In this document: positions 17,871 to 26,928 of the stretch, in pieces | Position numbering within the stretch: the first letter of the stretch is position 1 | How the letters are laid out: each line of letters begins with the position of its first letter | Source: Deltaproteobacteria bacterium | Lineage (GTDB): Bacteria; Desulfobacterota; Desulfobacteria; Desulfobacterales; JAFDMD01 | Reading direction: 5' to 3' | DNA: 64,000 nt | NCBI GenBank assembly: GCA_019306065.1 | Contig: JAFDMF010000002.1 | Coordinates: 1-64,000, forward strand | The notes under the pieces: generated by a model | What the model saw: the letters and a program-made list of their open reading frames with translations, nothing else | Databases searched by the model: none | Told to the model about the DNA's origin: nothing | Made by a program: the position numbers and the translations under genes

Positions 17871-18889
17871 TTTTTGTATCCTTTTATTAATAAGTATAAA
17901 AATAAAGGCGCTCCCATAAACGAGGTTAATACCCCTACCGGAAGCGCTCCGGATCCTATTATAAGTCTTCCCGACGTATCTGCGCCAACCAGCAGCAAAG
18001 CGCCTATTATACAAGAAAAAGGTATAAGCAGCCTATAATCTTCTCCGGTTAACATCTTGGCAATATGCGGCGAAAGAAGCCCTAAAAACGATATAACTCC
18101 ATGAAATGCGGTAATTAAAGCGGCAAGAAAAGCGGCTATTATCATTCCCGTAAAACGTATTTTTTCAACTGATACTCCGAGACCTTTTGCGGTTTCTTCG
18201 CCCGCAGATATTGCGTTGAGATTCCATTTGTTAAAAAAAAGCCACAAGGTAGCGGTTAAAGTTATTATTGTTAATATGCCTGTTTCTTTTATGTTTGAAC
18301 GAGCTACGTCTCCGAATATCCAAAAAACCGAAGCGGCAAGTTCCGTTTCGTCCGCAAAATAACGAATTAGGATTGTGCCGGAGTTAAATAAAGAGGATAA
18401 AGCCACTCCCGCCAGTATTATGGCTTCGTAAGATAATTTTTTTATTTTTACCAAAGCCAGTATAATAAATATTGTTCCGAGCGCTCCGATAAAAGCGAAT
18501 ATGCCTGTATAATATGCGCCGTCTAAGTTTTGGGTTCCGAAAATAACTATCGCCAAAGATACTCCAAAAGCCGCTCCCTGACTGATTCCCAAAGTAGAAG
18601 GGGAACCAAGAGGATTTTTTAGCAAAGCTTGGATTATAACTCCGGCAGCTGCGAGCCCCCATCCCGATATAACCGCCGCCAAGACACGCGGCATTCTTAT
18701 ATTTAATATTATTATTCGTATATTATTTTCGCTTTTTCCGCATAAAACCTTTATAATATCGGATACGGAAATATCATATACTCCGCTGGTTACCGAGAAC
18801 ATGCAAAGCAGTAAAAGAGCCGCAAAAAGACTCCAGAATAATAATATTCTTTTTTTGATTTTATCTTTATATAGTTTTGTTAATTTCAT
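17867..18889 (-). CDS. FecCD/BtuC-family ABC transporter permease
   Basis: 340 residues, about ten membrane helices. Family motifs: 'IRMPRVLAAVISGWGLAAAG', 'QALLKNPLGSPSTLGISQGA', 'GEETAKGLGVSVEKIR', 'FLGLLSPHIAKMLTG' and 'LPVGVLTSFMGAPLFLYLL'. The ATG at 18889 is preferred over the in-frame TTG at 18898. Unusually there is no Shine-Dalgarno; instead a hairpin with a nine-base U-run ends a few bases before the ATG, which may attenuate expression. First gene of the permease-ATPase-binding protein-trmO-fmdE series. Confidence 0.94.
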   Translation of the reverse strand: MKLTKLYKDKIKKRILLFWSLFAALLLLCMFSVTSGVYDISVSDIIKVLCGKSENNIRIIILNIRMPRVLAAVISGWGLAAAGVIIQALLKNPLGSPSTLGISQGAAFGVSLAIVIFGTQNLDGAYYTGIFAFIGALGTIFIILALVKIKKLSYEAIILAGVALSSLFNSGTILIRYFADETELAASVFWIFGDVARSNIKETGILTIITLTATLWLFFNKWNLNAISAGEETAKGLGVSVEKIRFTGMIIAAFLAALITAFHGVISFLGLLSPHIAKMLTGEDYRLLIPFSCIIGALLLVGADTSGRLIIGSGALPVGVLTSFMGAPLFLYLLIKGYKK

Positions 18890-18898
18890 TCGTTGCAA

Positions 18899-18977
18899 AA
18901 AAAAAGCCGCGAAAACAGGACGGATAACAGATATTTTTATATTATCTGTTATCTGCCGCAGCCTTCGTGGCTTTTTT
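18899..18977. promoter_or_regulatory. Two-tier hairpin with T-runs on both sides, abutting the permease start
   Basis: Inner stem GATAACAGATA (18923-18933) pairs perfectly with 18943-18953. Outer arms 18903-18913 and 18964-18974 pair with one wobble (plus strand) or one mismatch (minus strand). Nine A/T at 18897-18905 and six T at 18972-18977 make it terminator-like in both directions. On the minus strand it lies after gcvT and just before the permease ATG, so it may be the gcvT terminator, an attenuator, or both. It does not match the cobalamin or Moco riboswitch cores that I know. Confidence 0.6.
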
Positions 18978-19136
18978 GATTATGGAAGAATATATAGACT
19001 CTGTTGATTTTACAATTTTATATATTCCGCTCTTTTTAACGGGATATTGTTTCCAAATTCGTTTGGAATTTTTAACTTTTGATATTCTTTAGTTTTGTAT
19101 CTGTCAATATTTTTTTATAATTGCTCGAAATAGTAA

Positions 19137-20372
19137 TTATAAAAAATTTTTTATATTAATTCTTGCGGTTCTGTTCGGTCTTATATCTTTAACTATTTCG
19201 GCTTCTATTTCTCTTTTGTTATCCGATAATACAACCTTATCTCCGTAATTTAATTTCTTATTTACCTTCACAAAACCACAGCTTAATCCTTTCGGAAAAA
19301 ATTTTTCGGAAGCTATACTAAGTATTTCCCCCTCTTTTCTATCTATTGCAATGTCCGTAGCGCAGGTTAAAACCGTTCCCGTCTTTTCTTTGCTTTTATC
19401 ATAAACGTCAGATAAAGCAGGAACCTTTCTTAAATTATATCCGGCAAAAGGATAAGTATATTCTTGACTTGCAATATCTAACAAAGCTTCTTTCCCTATA
19501 AAATCTTTTGTAAATCCAGTTTTTTCTTTATTATAAGGAAGAGCGAATATCCAAGGATTATTAATAAATTTCCACACTCCTATATCTTGATGAGACAACG
19601 GCAGAAGCGCGCCTGCGCGCAAAGAATCTCTTGCAGCCAATCCGCAAGGCATAAGGTCAAACTGTTCGCCGGCTTCAAGCAGCATATCCCATACCTTTAC
19701 AAGATTTTCGCTTTGCATAAACAGTTCAAATCCTAACTCGCCGGTATATCCGGTACGGGACAACAAAACCGAAGAGCCGTCTTTTAAACGAACCGAAAAT
19801 TCCGGCAAAAAAGAGCCTTTGAAAGTAAAATATTTCAGATTATCAAAAACCTTATTTTCGTTATTTAAAACAGCAGAAAGAATCTTTGCGGAATTTATAC
19901 CTTGAATATCTATTTTACCTATTTTATCGGTTAAATCTTTGATGTTGCAGTCCAAACCGTTTAAATTATCTTTAAGATGATTTGAAATCAAAGAGCCCAT
20001 TCCGGCATTTACCACTATCATAAATTCCTCTTTTTCAAATCTATAAACCACCGCATCGTCTATGGTTTCACCTTTTTCATTTAAAAAAATTCCATATAAG
20101 CATTGTCCGTTTTTAAGAGGCTCTTTTTGCTTATTTGCGCATAATAACAAGTTTTTTGTAAAGGTTTTTTGAAGCAGCTCGAATGCGCCGGCTCCGTTAA
20201 GAGTTATAACCGCCATATGGCTTGTATCGAACATTCCTGCTTTTGTTATAACCGACAAATGTTCCCTTTTAACTCCCGTAGGATACCATAAAGGCATTTC
20301 ATAGCCTCCGAATTGGGCAATGTTTGCCTTTGCCGATTTATGCCAATTATAAAGAAGAGTTCTTTTACTCAT
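19137..20372 (-). CDS. gcvT: Aminomethyltransferase (GcvT family)
   Basis: 411 residues, somewhat longer than typical GcvT (~360-370). It shows 'FGGYEMPLWYPTGVKREH', 'GMFDTSHMAVITLNGAGAFE', 'GQCLYGIFLNEKGETIDDAV', 'SRTGYTGELGFELFMQ' and 'GLAARDSLRAGALLPL'. GcvT releases NH3 and forms methylene-THF from the aminomethyl-lipoyl H protein; no gcvH or gcvP is in the window, so a different folate-dependent demethylation is possible. AAGGAA precedes the ATG. Confidence 0.88.
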   Translation of the reverse strand: MSKRTLLYNWHKSAKANIAQFGGYEMPLWYPTGVKREHLSVITKAGMFDTSHMAVITLNGAGAFELLQKTFTKNLLLCANKQKEPLKNGQCLYGIFLNEKGETIDDAVVYRFEKEEFMIVVNAGMGSLISNHLKDNLNGLDCNIKDLTDKIGKIDIQGINSAKILSAVLNNENKVFDNLKYFTFKGSFLPEFSVRLKDGSSVLLSRTGYTGELGFELFMQSENLVKVWDMLLEAGEQFDLMPCGLAARDSLRAGALLPLSHQDIGVWKFINNPWIFALPYNKEKTGFTKDFIGKEALLDIASQEYTYPFAGYNLRKVPALSDVYDKSKEKTGTVLTCATDIAIDRKEGEILSIASEKFFPKGLSCGFVKVNKKLNYGDKVVLSDNKREIEAEIVKDIRPNRTARINIKNFL

Positions 20373-20400
20373 TTTACAAATTCCTTATTTTATAGCTTTC

Positions 20401-20454
20401 CTCTGTTTATATTTTTATTATGATATTTCTACTCATTTTGAGAGTCAAAATGAC
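20401..20454. repeat. Dispersed palindromic repeat, family A, left part, degraded
   Basis: 'ctctgtttatatttttatta' followed by 'tgatatttctactca' and 'gtcaaaatgac' match the family's end and arm with substitutions. Confidence 0.5.
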
Positions 20455-20762
20455 AAAAAAAAAAAATTATTTTTTATTGCCATTACTCCATTTCCCATCT
20501 TCAGTCTCATTTTTAAAAAGATATTACATAGAAATAATCAAAAATTCAATCAAAATTTAAAAAGGCACATCCTATTTCTACCCTGCTGTTTTCGGGTTCC
20601 AATCCTTGTTTTAATAACTTTTGTTTAAAAACCGAATTTATAATCAGCATTTATAATCAGCCGGCTCTGCAGAGAGGCGGTTTTAACCGCAAAATTTTTT
20701 AAGGTTTTTGGCTTTGTAACAGCTTATATTTTTTTAAAAAAAAGCGCTAATATTTGACCGGT

Positions 20763-20793
20763 TTGACCGATTGGAAAAGGTTTGTTATATAAT
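20763..20793 (+). promoter_or_regulatory. Candidate promoter for the methyltransferase gene
   Basis: TTGACC (20763-20768) and a perfect TATAAT (20788-20793), with a 19-bp spacer that is longer than ideal. The -35 lies in a direct repeat, TTTGACCGG/TTTGACCGA, that could be an operator. Confidence 0.35.
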
Positions 20794-20874
20794 AAAAGTT
20801 AATTTTCGACTCGTTGTTGAAAAATTGTAATAAGGATAACCGATTTTAATAAAAAATTAATAAGAAGGAGGCAA

Positions 20875-21651
20875 ATGCCAAGACACCATATACAATTCCC
20901 AAGGAGCCAGAAACGCAATTTAGAACAGGACGAAGTCTATTTTTTTCTAACGGATTCCGACGAAAAAAAAAAAATACGATTTCATGATTATAAAGAAATA
21001 TATAAAATACCCGGATTATACGAGCAAATTTTTTATGATCGTCTTAAATGTAAATCGCCTGTTAAGGTTACGGAAATATTGCAAAAAGCCTTATTGCAAT
21101 CAAATGATAACATGACAGAGCTTAGGGTTTTAGATCTCGGAGCCGGCAACGGAATGATGGGCGAAGAATTAAAAAAATACGGAGTCGCAAGGCTTGTAGG
21201 GGTAGATATTATACCGGAGGCTTACGAGGCTTTGGAAAGAGACAGACCCGGTTATTATGACGATTATGATGTAGCCGATTTTTGCAATTTAAATGATAAT
21301 CAAAAAGAAAAAATGAAAGCTTGGAGCTTTGACTGCTTGGTAACCGTAGCGGCTTTGGGTTTCGGAGATATACCGCCTATGGCTTTTATAGAAGCCTTTA
21401 ATTTGCTTCAAAAAGAGGCTTGGGTTGCTTTTAATATTAAAGAAACCTTTCTTGACAAAAGAGATACTACCGGATTTTCCAATACTATTAGAGAGCTGAT
21501 ATTTTCAAAATATATGGACATTTATCATTTGGAACGTTACCGCCACAGATTATCAATAGAAGGCGAGCCTTTATATTATTTTGCGGTTGCGGGACGAAAA
21601 ACAGCGGATATTTCGGACGATTTTATAAAATCTCTTAATTTGGAACAATAG
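20875..21651 (+). CDS. Class I SAM-dependent methyltransferase, substrate unknown
   Basis: 258 residues. SAM-binding motif I is 'LRVLDLGAGNGMMGEELKKY', followed by the acidic-loop 'RLVGVDIIPEAYEALERDRP' and 'DCLVTVAALGFGDIPPMAF'. There is no DPPY/NPPY motif, so it is not an N6-adenine or N4-cytosine DNA methyltransferase. The N-terminal 70 residues (charged, aromatic) are not recognised. A strong GAAGGAGG precedes the ATG. It is ~170 bp upstream of the Type ISP-like gene, but nothing ties the two functionally. Confidence 0.8.
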   Translation: MPRHHIQFPRSQKRNLEQDEVYFFLTDSDEKKKIRFHDYKEIYKIPGLYEQIFYDRLKCKSPVKVTEILQKALLQSNDNMTELRVLDLGAGNGMMGEELKKYGVARLVGVDIIPEAYEALERDRPGYYDDYDVADFCNLNDNQKEKMKAWSFDCLVTVAALGFGDIPPMAFIEAFNLLQKEAWVAFNIKETFLDKRDTTGFSNTIRELIFSKYMDIYHLERYRHRLSIEGEPLYYFAVAGRKTADISDDFIKSLNLEQ

Positions 21652-21820
21652 GCTTAATATTTTAATAATTAAGATACGAAGTTGCAAAGATGAACAATTT
21701 ATTTATAAAATTTTTTCTTGCTAGAAATCGTCAAAATAACAGGCAACCCCAGGCGTAAATCGGCTTGTTAAAAAAACGGCTTATATTGCATTAAAGCAAC
21801 GGTTAAAAGGGATAAAACCC

Positions 21821-23065
21821 GTGAAAAAAATATTGGAAGAATATCTTAAAAACATTTGCGATACAACGAATCGCGGCGATGCAAGAGAAGAGAGCTATTA
21901 TAAGCATCTGGACAGATTAATCAAAGAGTATACAGGTATTGCAAATATCAAAAATATAGATATAACAATTCTGCCTAAAAAAACCGAAAGCGGCAATCCC
22001 GATTTTAGAATATGTGACGGAAAAACTCATATAACCGGCTATATAGAAGCAAAAGCGCCTTCGGTTACAAACCTTGACCATATAGAAAATACCGAGCAGA
22101 TAAAAAGATACCTTTCGACATTTCCGAACTTCATACTTACAAACTTTTATGAATTTCGATTATACAGAGACAGCGGCGAAATTGCCCGCTCAGCAATCGG
22201 ACGCCCTTTTATAGCTGACAGACTGCAAAAAAACCCTCCTCTTGAAAATACGAACGAATTTACAAAACTAATCCAACTCTTCTTTTCCTTTTCTTTGCCT
22301 AAAATAAATACCGCCTCTTTATTAGCGGTTGAACTGACAAAAAGAACTCGTTTTTTACGAGATGAAGTTATATCTGCGGAACTTGCGAATAATCAAGGCA
22401 GCAAGCAGATTATAGGTTTTTTTGAAGCTTTTAAAGAATATCTTATAGGAAGCTTAAACAAAAAACAGTTTGCGGATATTTACGCTCAAACCGTAACATA
22501 TGGAATGTTTGCGGCGAGAGCCAGAGCATCCGGCGAATTTAACAGGCGGGCGGCTTTCGATTATATTCCGCATACAATAGGAATATTGCGCAATATATTT
22601 CGTTTTATATCTTTTGAAGAGCCGCCTCTATCTATGCAAAGCATAGTAGATGACATTGCCGAAGTTTTAAATGCGGCGGATGTTGATAAAATATTACATG
22701 AATATGAAAGCGCCGGCAAAGAGCTGGCGAATCTTCACCTTTTAAAAAGCCCTGCGCTTAATCCGCCGGTTGCAAAATATCAGGGAATAGGCGATAATAA
22801 CAGAATCGAAAAAATTCTATATAAAGAAAAGCGAATTTATATAAATGCAGATAAATACTTCGAGAAAATCTTGCCAGAGGTTTGGAATTACAAAATAGGC
22901 GGTTATCAGGTTTTGAAAAAATATTTAAAAGACCGTAAAAACAGAAACATTGAAAACGCGCCACATTACTGCCGCATTGTTACGGCATTGAGTAAAACCA
23001 TTGAAATACAAAAAGAAATAGATAAAATATATCCCCAAGCGGAAAAACAGGACATCTGTTTTTAA
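21821..23065 (+). CDS. Shortened Type ISP-like restriction protein (nuclease and specificity parts, methyltransferase core missing)
   Basis: 414 residues. Residues ~1-295 match the N-terminal part of large single-chain restriction-modification enzymes, with a PD-(D/E)xK-like core ('GNPDFRI...GYIEAKAPS') and 'YAQTVTYGMFAARARA'. From about residue 305 ('ANLHLLKSPALNPPVAKYQG') to the end it matches their extreme C-terminal region ('EVWNYKIGGYQVLKKYLKDR', 'HYCRIVTALSKTIEIQKEID'). Full-length relatives are ~1000 residues or more and have the N6-adenine methyltransferase between these parts; neither 'GVYYTP' nor NPPY is present here. The join is in frame near 22690-22720. It could be a relic or a functional reduced nuclease. 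Start GTG/ATG choice: 'gtgaaaaaa' at 21821. Confidence 0.7.
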   Translation: MKKILEEYLKNICDTTNRGDAREESYYKHLDRLIKEYTGIANIKNIDITILPKKTESGNPDFRICDGKTHITGYIEAKAPSVTNLDHIENTEQIKRYLSTFPNFILTNFYEFRLYRDSGEIARSAIGRPFIADRLQKNPPLENTNEFTKLIQLFFSFSLPKINTASLLAVELTKRTRFLRDEVISAELANNQGSKQIIGFFEAFKEYLIGSLNKKQFADIYAQTVTYGMFAARARASGEFNRRAAFDYIPHTIGILRNIFRFISFEEPPLSMQSIVDDIAEVLNAADVDKILHEYESAGKELANLHLLKSPALNPPVAKYQGIGDNNRIEKILYKEKRIYINADKYFEKILPEVWNYKIGGYQVLKKYLKDRKNRNIENAPHYCRIVTALSKTIEIQKEIDKIYPQAEKQDICF

Positions 23066-23272
23066 ATTTTAAACACACTTAACATTATGATAACTTGTAT
23101 AAAAAGGGCTCTATTCGGTATTTTTTTTGCAGCTCAAATATAAAATTATGAAGCATATAACCGAATTTGCTTTATTTTATATAAGGATTTAACGCTTGAC
23201 GCTAATTATAAAATATAATAATGCTTTTAGAAAAAAAATAACATTCATTTCATCTTATTAACGGAGGTAACC

Positions 23273-24094
23273 TTGTCATTACAGTCTGAACAAAAAACCG
23301 AAGAGATTTTGTTGGAGCTGCAAGACATTCACATGCACTTCGGAAAAGTCAAAGCATTATCGGGAATCAATCTTAAAATTAAAAAAGGGGAAATACATTC
23401 GGTTATAGGACCAAATGGAGCCGGTAAAACCGTAATGATGAACTGCATCAACGGGTTATACAAACCGCAAAAAGGAAAAATACTTTTTAAAAACAACGAA
23501 ATAACCCCCTTAAAACCCTACGAGCGAGCCAAAATCGGCATGGCAAGAACCTTTCAAAAAGTTGAAGTGTTCGGCGGAATGACGGTTTTGGATAATATCA
23601 GACTCGGAAGGCATATACATTATAAATCCGGCATTCTAAACGGAGCGCTTTATCTTGGGAAAGCGGCAAAAGAAGAAATAGAACACAGAACCTTTATAGA
23701 AGAACAAATTATAGACCTGCTCGAAATAGAGCATATAAGACATAAGCCCGTAGAAATGCTTCCTTACGGACTTCAAAAAAGAGTGGAGCTTGGCAGAGCG
23801 CTGGCTTTGGAGCCCAATCTGCTTATATTGGACGAGCCTTTGGCGGGTCTTAATCTCGAAGAGGTGGAAGATATGGCTCGTTTTATATTAGACATAAATG
23901 AGGAAAAGCGTTGGAAAGTTACATGTCTGCTTGTAGAGCATGATATGGGGGTTGTAATGGATCTTTCCAATAATATTTTTGTATTGAACTTCGGCAATAT
24001 GATTATGGACGGAACTCCGGAAGAAGTCCAGAAGAATCCCGAAGTTATTAAGGCTTATCTCGGCGAAGAGGACTTATATGCAACAAGAAAATAA
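23273..24094 (+). CDS. livG: Branched-chain amino acid-type ABC transporter ATPase (LivG)
   Basis: 273 residues. Walker A 'GPNGAGKTVMMNCINGLY', signature region 'LPYGLQKRVELGRALALEPN', Walker B 'LLILDEPLAGLN', H-loop 'LLVEHDMGVVMDL'. 'MARTFQKVEVFGGMTVLDNI' is LivG-specific. The start is TTG 23273 with GGAGGT upstream. First gene of a livG-ligase-livH-livM-livK-livF operon; its end overlaps the ligase gene by 17 bp. In Desulfobacterota such operons carry aromatic or fatty acids rather than amino acids; the ligase supports that reading here. Confidence 0.95.
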   Translation: MSLQSEQKTEEILLELQDIHMHFGKVKALSGINLKIKKGEIHSVIGPNGAGKTVMMNCINGLYKPQKGKILFKNNEITPLKPYERAKIGMARTFQKVEVFGGMTVLDNIRLGRHIHYKSGILNGALYLGKAAKEEIEHRTFIEEQIIDLLEIEHIRHKPVEMLPYGLQKRVELGRALALEPNLLILDEPLAGLNLEEVEDMARFILDINEEKRWKVTCLLVEHDMGVVMDLSNNIFVLNFGNMIMDGTPEEVQKNPEVIKAYLGEEDLYATRK

Positions 24095-26003
24095 TATAAA
24101 AATAACAAAAAATTTTACAATTCCGAAACTTTTTTTAATGCAAGCGGAAAAATTCGGAGACGGCAAAGTTGCAATGCGGGAAAAAGAGTTCGGAATATGG
24201 CGGACTATTACATGGAGCGACTATCTTAAAAATGTAAAACATATAGCTTTGGGTCTTATAAGCCTCGGTCTGAAAAAAGACGATAAAGTTTCTATGATCG
24301 GAGACAACAGACCCGAAGGGCTTATGGCCGAAGTGGGCGCTATATGCGCAGGCGGAACAGCAGTATGGCTTTTTCGAGATTCTCTTAACGAAGAGGTAAA
24401 ATATATAATCGATCATTCGGATACAAAATTTTTAATAGCCGAAACTCAGGAAGAGGTTGATAAAGCTATTTTAATTCTTAAAGAATGTCCGAAACTAAAA
24501 AAGATTATCTGGGACAATCCAAAAGGTATGCGTAATTACCGGCAGGATTATCTGATAAGTCTTAAAGAAGTGAAAGCTTTGGGAGAAAAATTAGATAAAG
24601 AGAAGCCGCAGCTTTTTAAAGAAATTGTATCAAAAGGAAACGGGGATGATACGGCTTTTCTTTTTTATACTTCCGGCACCACCTCGCTTCCGAAAGGAGC
24701 GCTTTTAACCCATTATAACATGCTTACTATGGGTAACAATCTTATGTCTATTGATCCTTGCTATGAGAATGACGATTATGTATCTTTTTTGCCTTTTGCA
24801 TGGATAGGCGAACAAATGATGTCAATCTCTTGCGGTATGCTGCGCGGATTTACAATCAATTTTCCCGAAGAGCCGGATACTATAAGCGAGAATATAAGAG
24901 AGATAGGACCTCATGTTATGTTTGCGCCTCCGAGAATGTATGAGCAGATGACAAGAGATGTTCAGGTAAAATATCTTGATTCCGCATGGATCAAAAGAAA
25001 ATTTTACAAATTTGCCAACAAAGTCGGTTACAATGTTGCAAGCTTAAAATTCGATAAAAAACCTGTTCCTTGGTATATGACCCTTCTTGATAAAATTGCA
25101 TACATTACGGTTCAAAAAAAATTAAAAGACAGGCTGGGGCTTTCAAACATAAGAAACGCCTATACCGGCGGCGCGGCTATGGGACCCGATCATTTTAAAT
25201 TCTTTCATGCGCTCGGCGTAAATTTAAAGCAGATATACGGGCAGACCGAAGTATCCGGCATATCGGCAGTTCATAGAAACGGCGATATTAAATTCGACAC
25301 CGTAGGAATACCGCTTCCCGGAACAGAAATAAAAATAGCCGAAGACGGAGAGATATTGACAAAAAGTCCTTCCGTATTTGTAGGCTACTATAAAAATCCG
25401 GAAGCGACCGTAAAAACGGTTAAAAACGAATGGCTCCATTCGGACGATAAAGGTTTTATAGACGACGACGGGCATCTTGTGGTTTTTGACAGAACAAAGG
25501 ATGTTTTTATTTTAAAAGACGGAAGTCCGTTTGCTCCTCAATATCTTGAAACCCGCCTTAAATTCAGCCCTTACGTGTTAGACGCTTGGGTTGTAGGAGA
25601 TCAGAAAGATTATATAACCGCAGTAATATGTATAGATTACTCGGTAGTAGGAAAATGGGCTGATGAAAAAAAACTCGCATATACAAGTTATCAGGAATTA
25701 TCTCAAAAATCGGAAGTTTATAATCTGATTAAAAAACAAATAATAACCGCTAACAAAGACCTGCCGGATCCTGCGAAAGTTATAAAATTTGTAAATCTTT
25801 ATAAAGAATTCGACGCGGACGACGATGAACTTACAAGAACCCGCAAATTAAGAAGAGCTTTTGTAACAAAAAGATATGAAGATATAATAAAGTCTTTATA
25901 TTCGGATACGGATAAAGTCCATATTGATACTACAATAAAATATGAAGACGGACGCCAAAGTAATATTAACATTGATCTTTGCATATGCGAAACATGCAAA
26001 TAA
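24078..26003 (+). CDS. AMP-dependent acyl-CoA synthetase (long-chain/aromatic acid type)
   Basis: 641 residues, an ANL-family ligase making acyl-CoA from a carboxylic acid, CoA and ATP. The phosphate-binding motif 'YTSGTTSLPKGALLTH' is at 197-212; 'YGQTEVSGISAVHRNGD', 'GIPLPGTEIKIAEDGEI' and 'WLHSDDKGFIDDDGHLVVFD' are the later core motifs. Length and 'PDTISENIREIGPHVMFAPP' fit the long-chain FadD15-like group. It sits inside a LivGHMKF operon, so it probably activates the acid that the transporter imports. It ends in an unusual Cys-rich tail (DLCICETCK). Confidence 0.93.
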   Translation: MQQENNIKITKNFTIPKLFLMQAEKFGDGKVAMREKEFGIWRTITWSDYLKNVKHIALGLISLGLKKDDKVSMIGDNRPEGLMAEVGAICAGGTAVWLFRDSLNEEVKYIIDHSDTKFLIAETQEEVDKAILILKECPKLKKIIWDNPKGMRNYRQDYLISLKEVKALGEKLDKEKPQLFKEIVSKGNGDDTAFLFYTSGTTSLPKGALLTHYNMLTMGNNLMSIDPCYENDDYVSFLPFAWIGEQMMSISCGMLRGFTINFPEEPDTISENIREIGPHVMFAPPRMYEQMTRDVQVKYLDSAWIKRKFYKFANKVGYNVASLKFDKKPVPWYMTLLDKIAYITVQKKLKDRLGLSNIRNAYTGGAAMGPDHFKFFHALGVNLKQIYGQTEVSGISAVHRNGDIKFDTVGIPLPGTEIKIAEDGEILTKSPSVFVGYYKNPEATVKTVKNEWLHSDDKGFIDDDGHLVVFDRTKDVFILKDGSPFAPQYLETRLKFSPYVLDAWVVGDQKDYITAVICIDYSVVGKWADEKKLAYTSYQELSQKSEVYNLIKKQIITANKDLPDPAKVIKFVNLYKEFDADDDELTRTRKLRRAFVTKRYEDIIKSLYSDTDKVHIDTTIKYEDGRQSNINIDLCICETCK

Positions 26004-26020
26004 AGAAGGGGTAAATTAGT

Positions 26021-26905
26021 ATGGAACTTTTTTTAATGACCATCGTTACAGGCATAATGGTAGGAGGCATTTACGCGCTGGTGGCTCTCGGTTGGGTGCT
26101 TATATATAAATGCTCCGGCGTATTAAATCTTGCAATGGGCGAAATGACCCTTATAGGCGCTTATATCTCCATAACCTTCTATTCTATGGGCATCCCCTTT
26201 CTTTTGGCATTGCTCTTATCCTTAATCATAGGCCTAATATTGGGCATCCTTACGGAAAGAATATTTTTAGACAAACTTATAGGAGAGCCTGTTCTTTCCG
26301 TAATTATGGTAACCGTAGGACTTTCTTTCTTTTTTAAAGGAAGCCTCGAATTGATATGGGGAACGGATACAAAAGTATTTACGCCTCCCGTTTTTCCGTT
26401 AGAGCCTATCGAAATAGGTCCCATAGTTATAGGGCAGGCTTATCTATGGAGTTTTATAGCCGCTATAATACTGCTTATAGCATTCGTATGCTTTTTTAAA
26501 TATACAAGATGGGGGCTTGCAATGCAGGCTACCGCAGATGACGAAATGGCGGCTTTGTCGCTTGGAATAAGCGCCCGTTTCGTTTATGCGGCTGCATGGT
26601 CAATAGCTTTTATATCCGCCGGAGTAGGAGGCACGCTTTTGGGAAACATCAACGGGCTTAATATTTCGGTTGCTCATCTGGGACTATTAGTGCTTCCCGT
26701 TGTTGTTTTGGGAGGACTCAACTCCGTTCCGGGGGCTATAGTAGGCGGCATTATAATAGGAATACTGCAAAATCTTTGCGGCGCTTATCTTGATCAATAT
26801 TTTCCCGGAGGCGTAAAAGAGATTGCTCCCTTTGCATTTATGGTGATATTTTTACTCTTTAAGCCTTACGGATTATGGGGCTGGGAACGTATAGAACGAG
26901 TATAG
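26021..26905 (+). CDS. livH: Branched-chain amino acid-type ABC transporter permease (LivH)
   Basis: 294 residues, about eight membrane helices. 'GGIYALVALGWVLIYKCSGV', 'LNLAMGEMTLIGAY', 'GLAMQATADDEMAALSLGIS' and 'VVVLGGLNSVPGAIVGGIII' are LivH hallmarks. 17 bp after the ligase gene and 23 bp before livM, so clearly co-transcribed. Confidence 0.96.
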   Translation: MELFLMTIVTGIMVGGIYALVALGWVLIYKCSGVLNLAMGEMTLIGAYISITFYSMGIPFLLALLLSLIIGLILGILTERIFLDKLIGEPVLSVIMVTVGLSFFFKGSLELIWGTDTKVFTPPVFPLEPIEIGPIVIGQAYLWSFIAAIILLIAFVCFFKYTRWGLAMQATADDEMAALSLGISARFVYAAAWSIAFISAGVGGTLLGNINGLNISVAHLGLLVLPVVVLGGLNSVPGAIVGGIIIGILQNLCGAYLDQYFPGGVKEIAPFAFMVIFLLFKPYGLWGWERIERV

Positions 26906-26928
26906 CAAAAAATTAGGAGAAATATTTT

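Larger units (their letters stand above)
20373..20874. other. Intergenic region between divergent gcvT and a methyltransferase
   Basis: Holds a degraded family A repeat at 20401-20454 and a promoter candidate at 20763-20793. Otherwise AT-rich with scattered short stops in all frames; no gene seen. Confidence 0.6.

Noticed and set aside
18899-18977. Cobalamin or Moco riboswitch ahead of the transporter genes
   Set aside because: The 'GCCAC' is present, but the conserved core boxes of these riboswitches are not, and the element is simply two nested stems.
20875-23065. The class I methyltransferase as the protective DNA methylase of the Type ISP-like gene
   Set aside because: It lacks the DPPY/NPPY motif of DNA amino-methyltransferases and has its own promoter candidate and ribosome-binding site.
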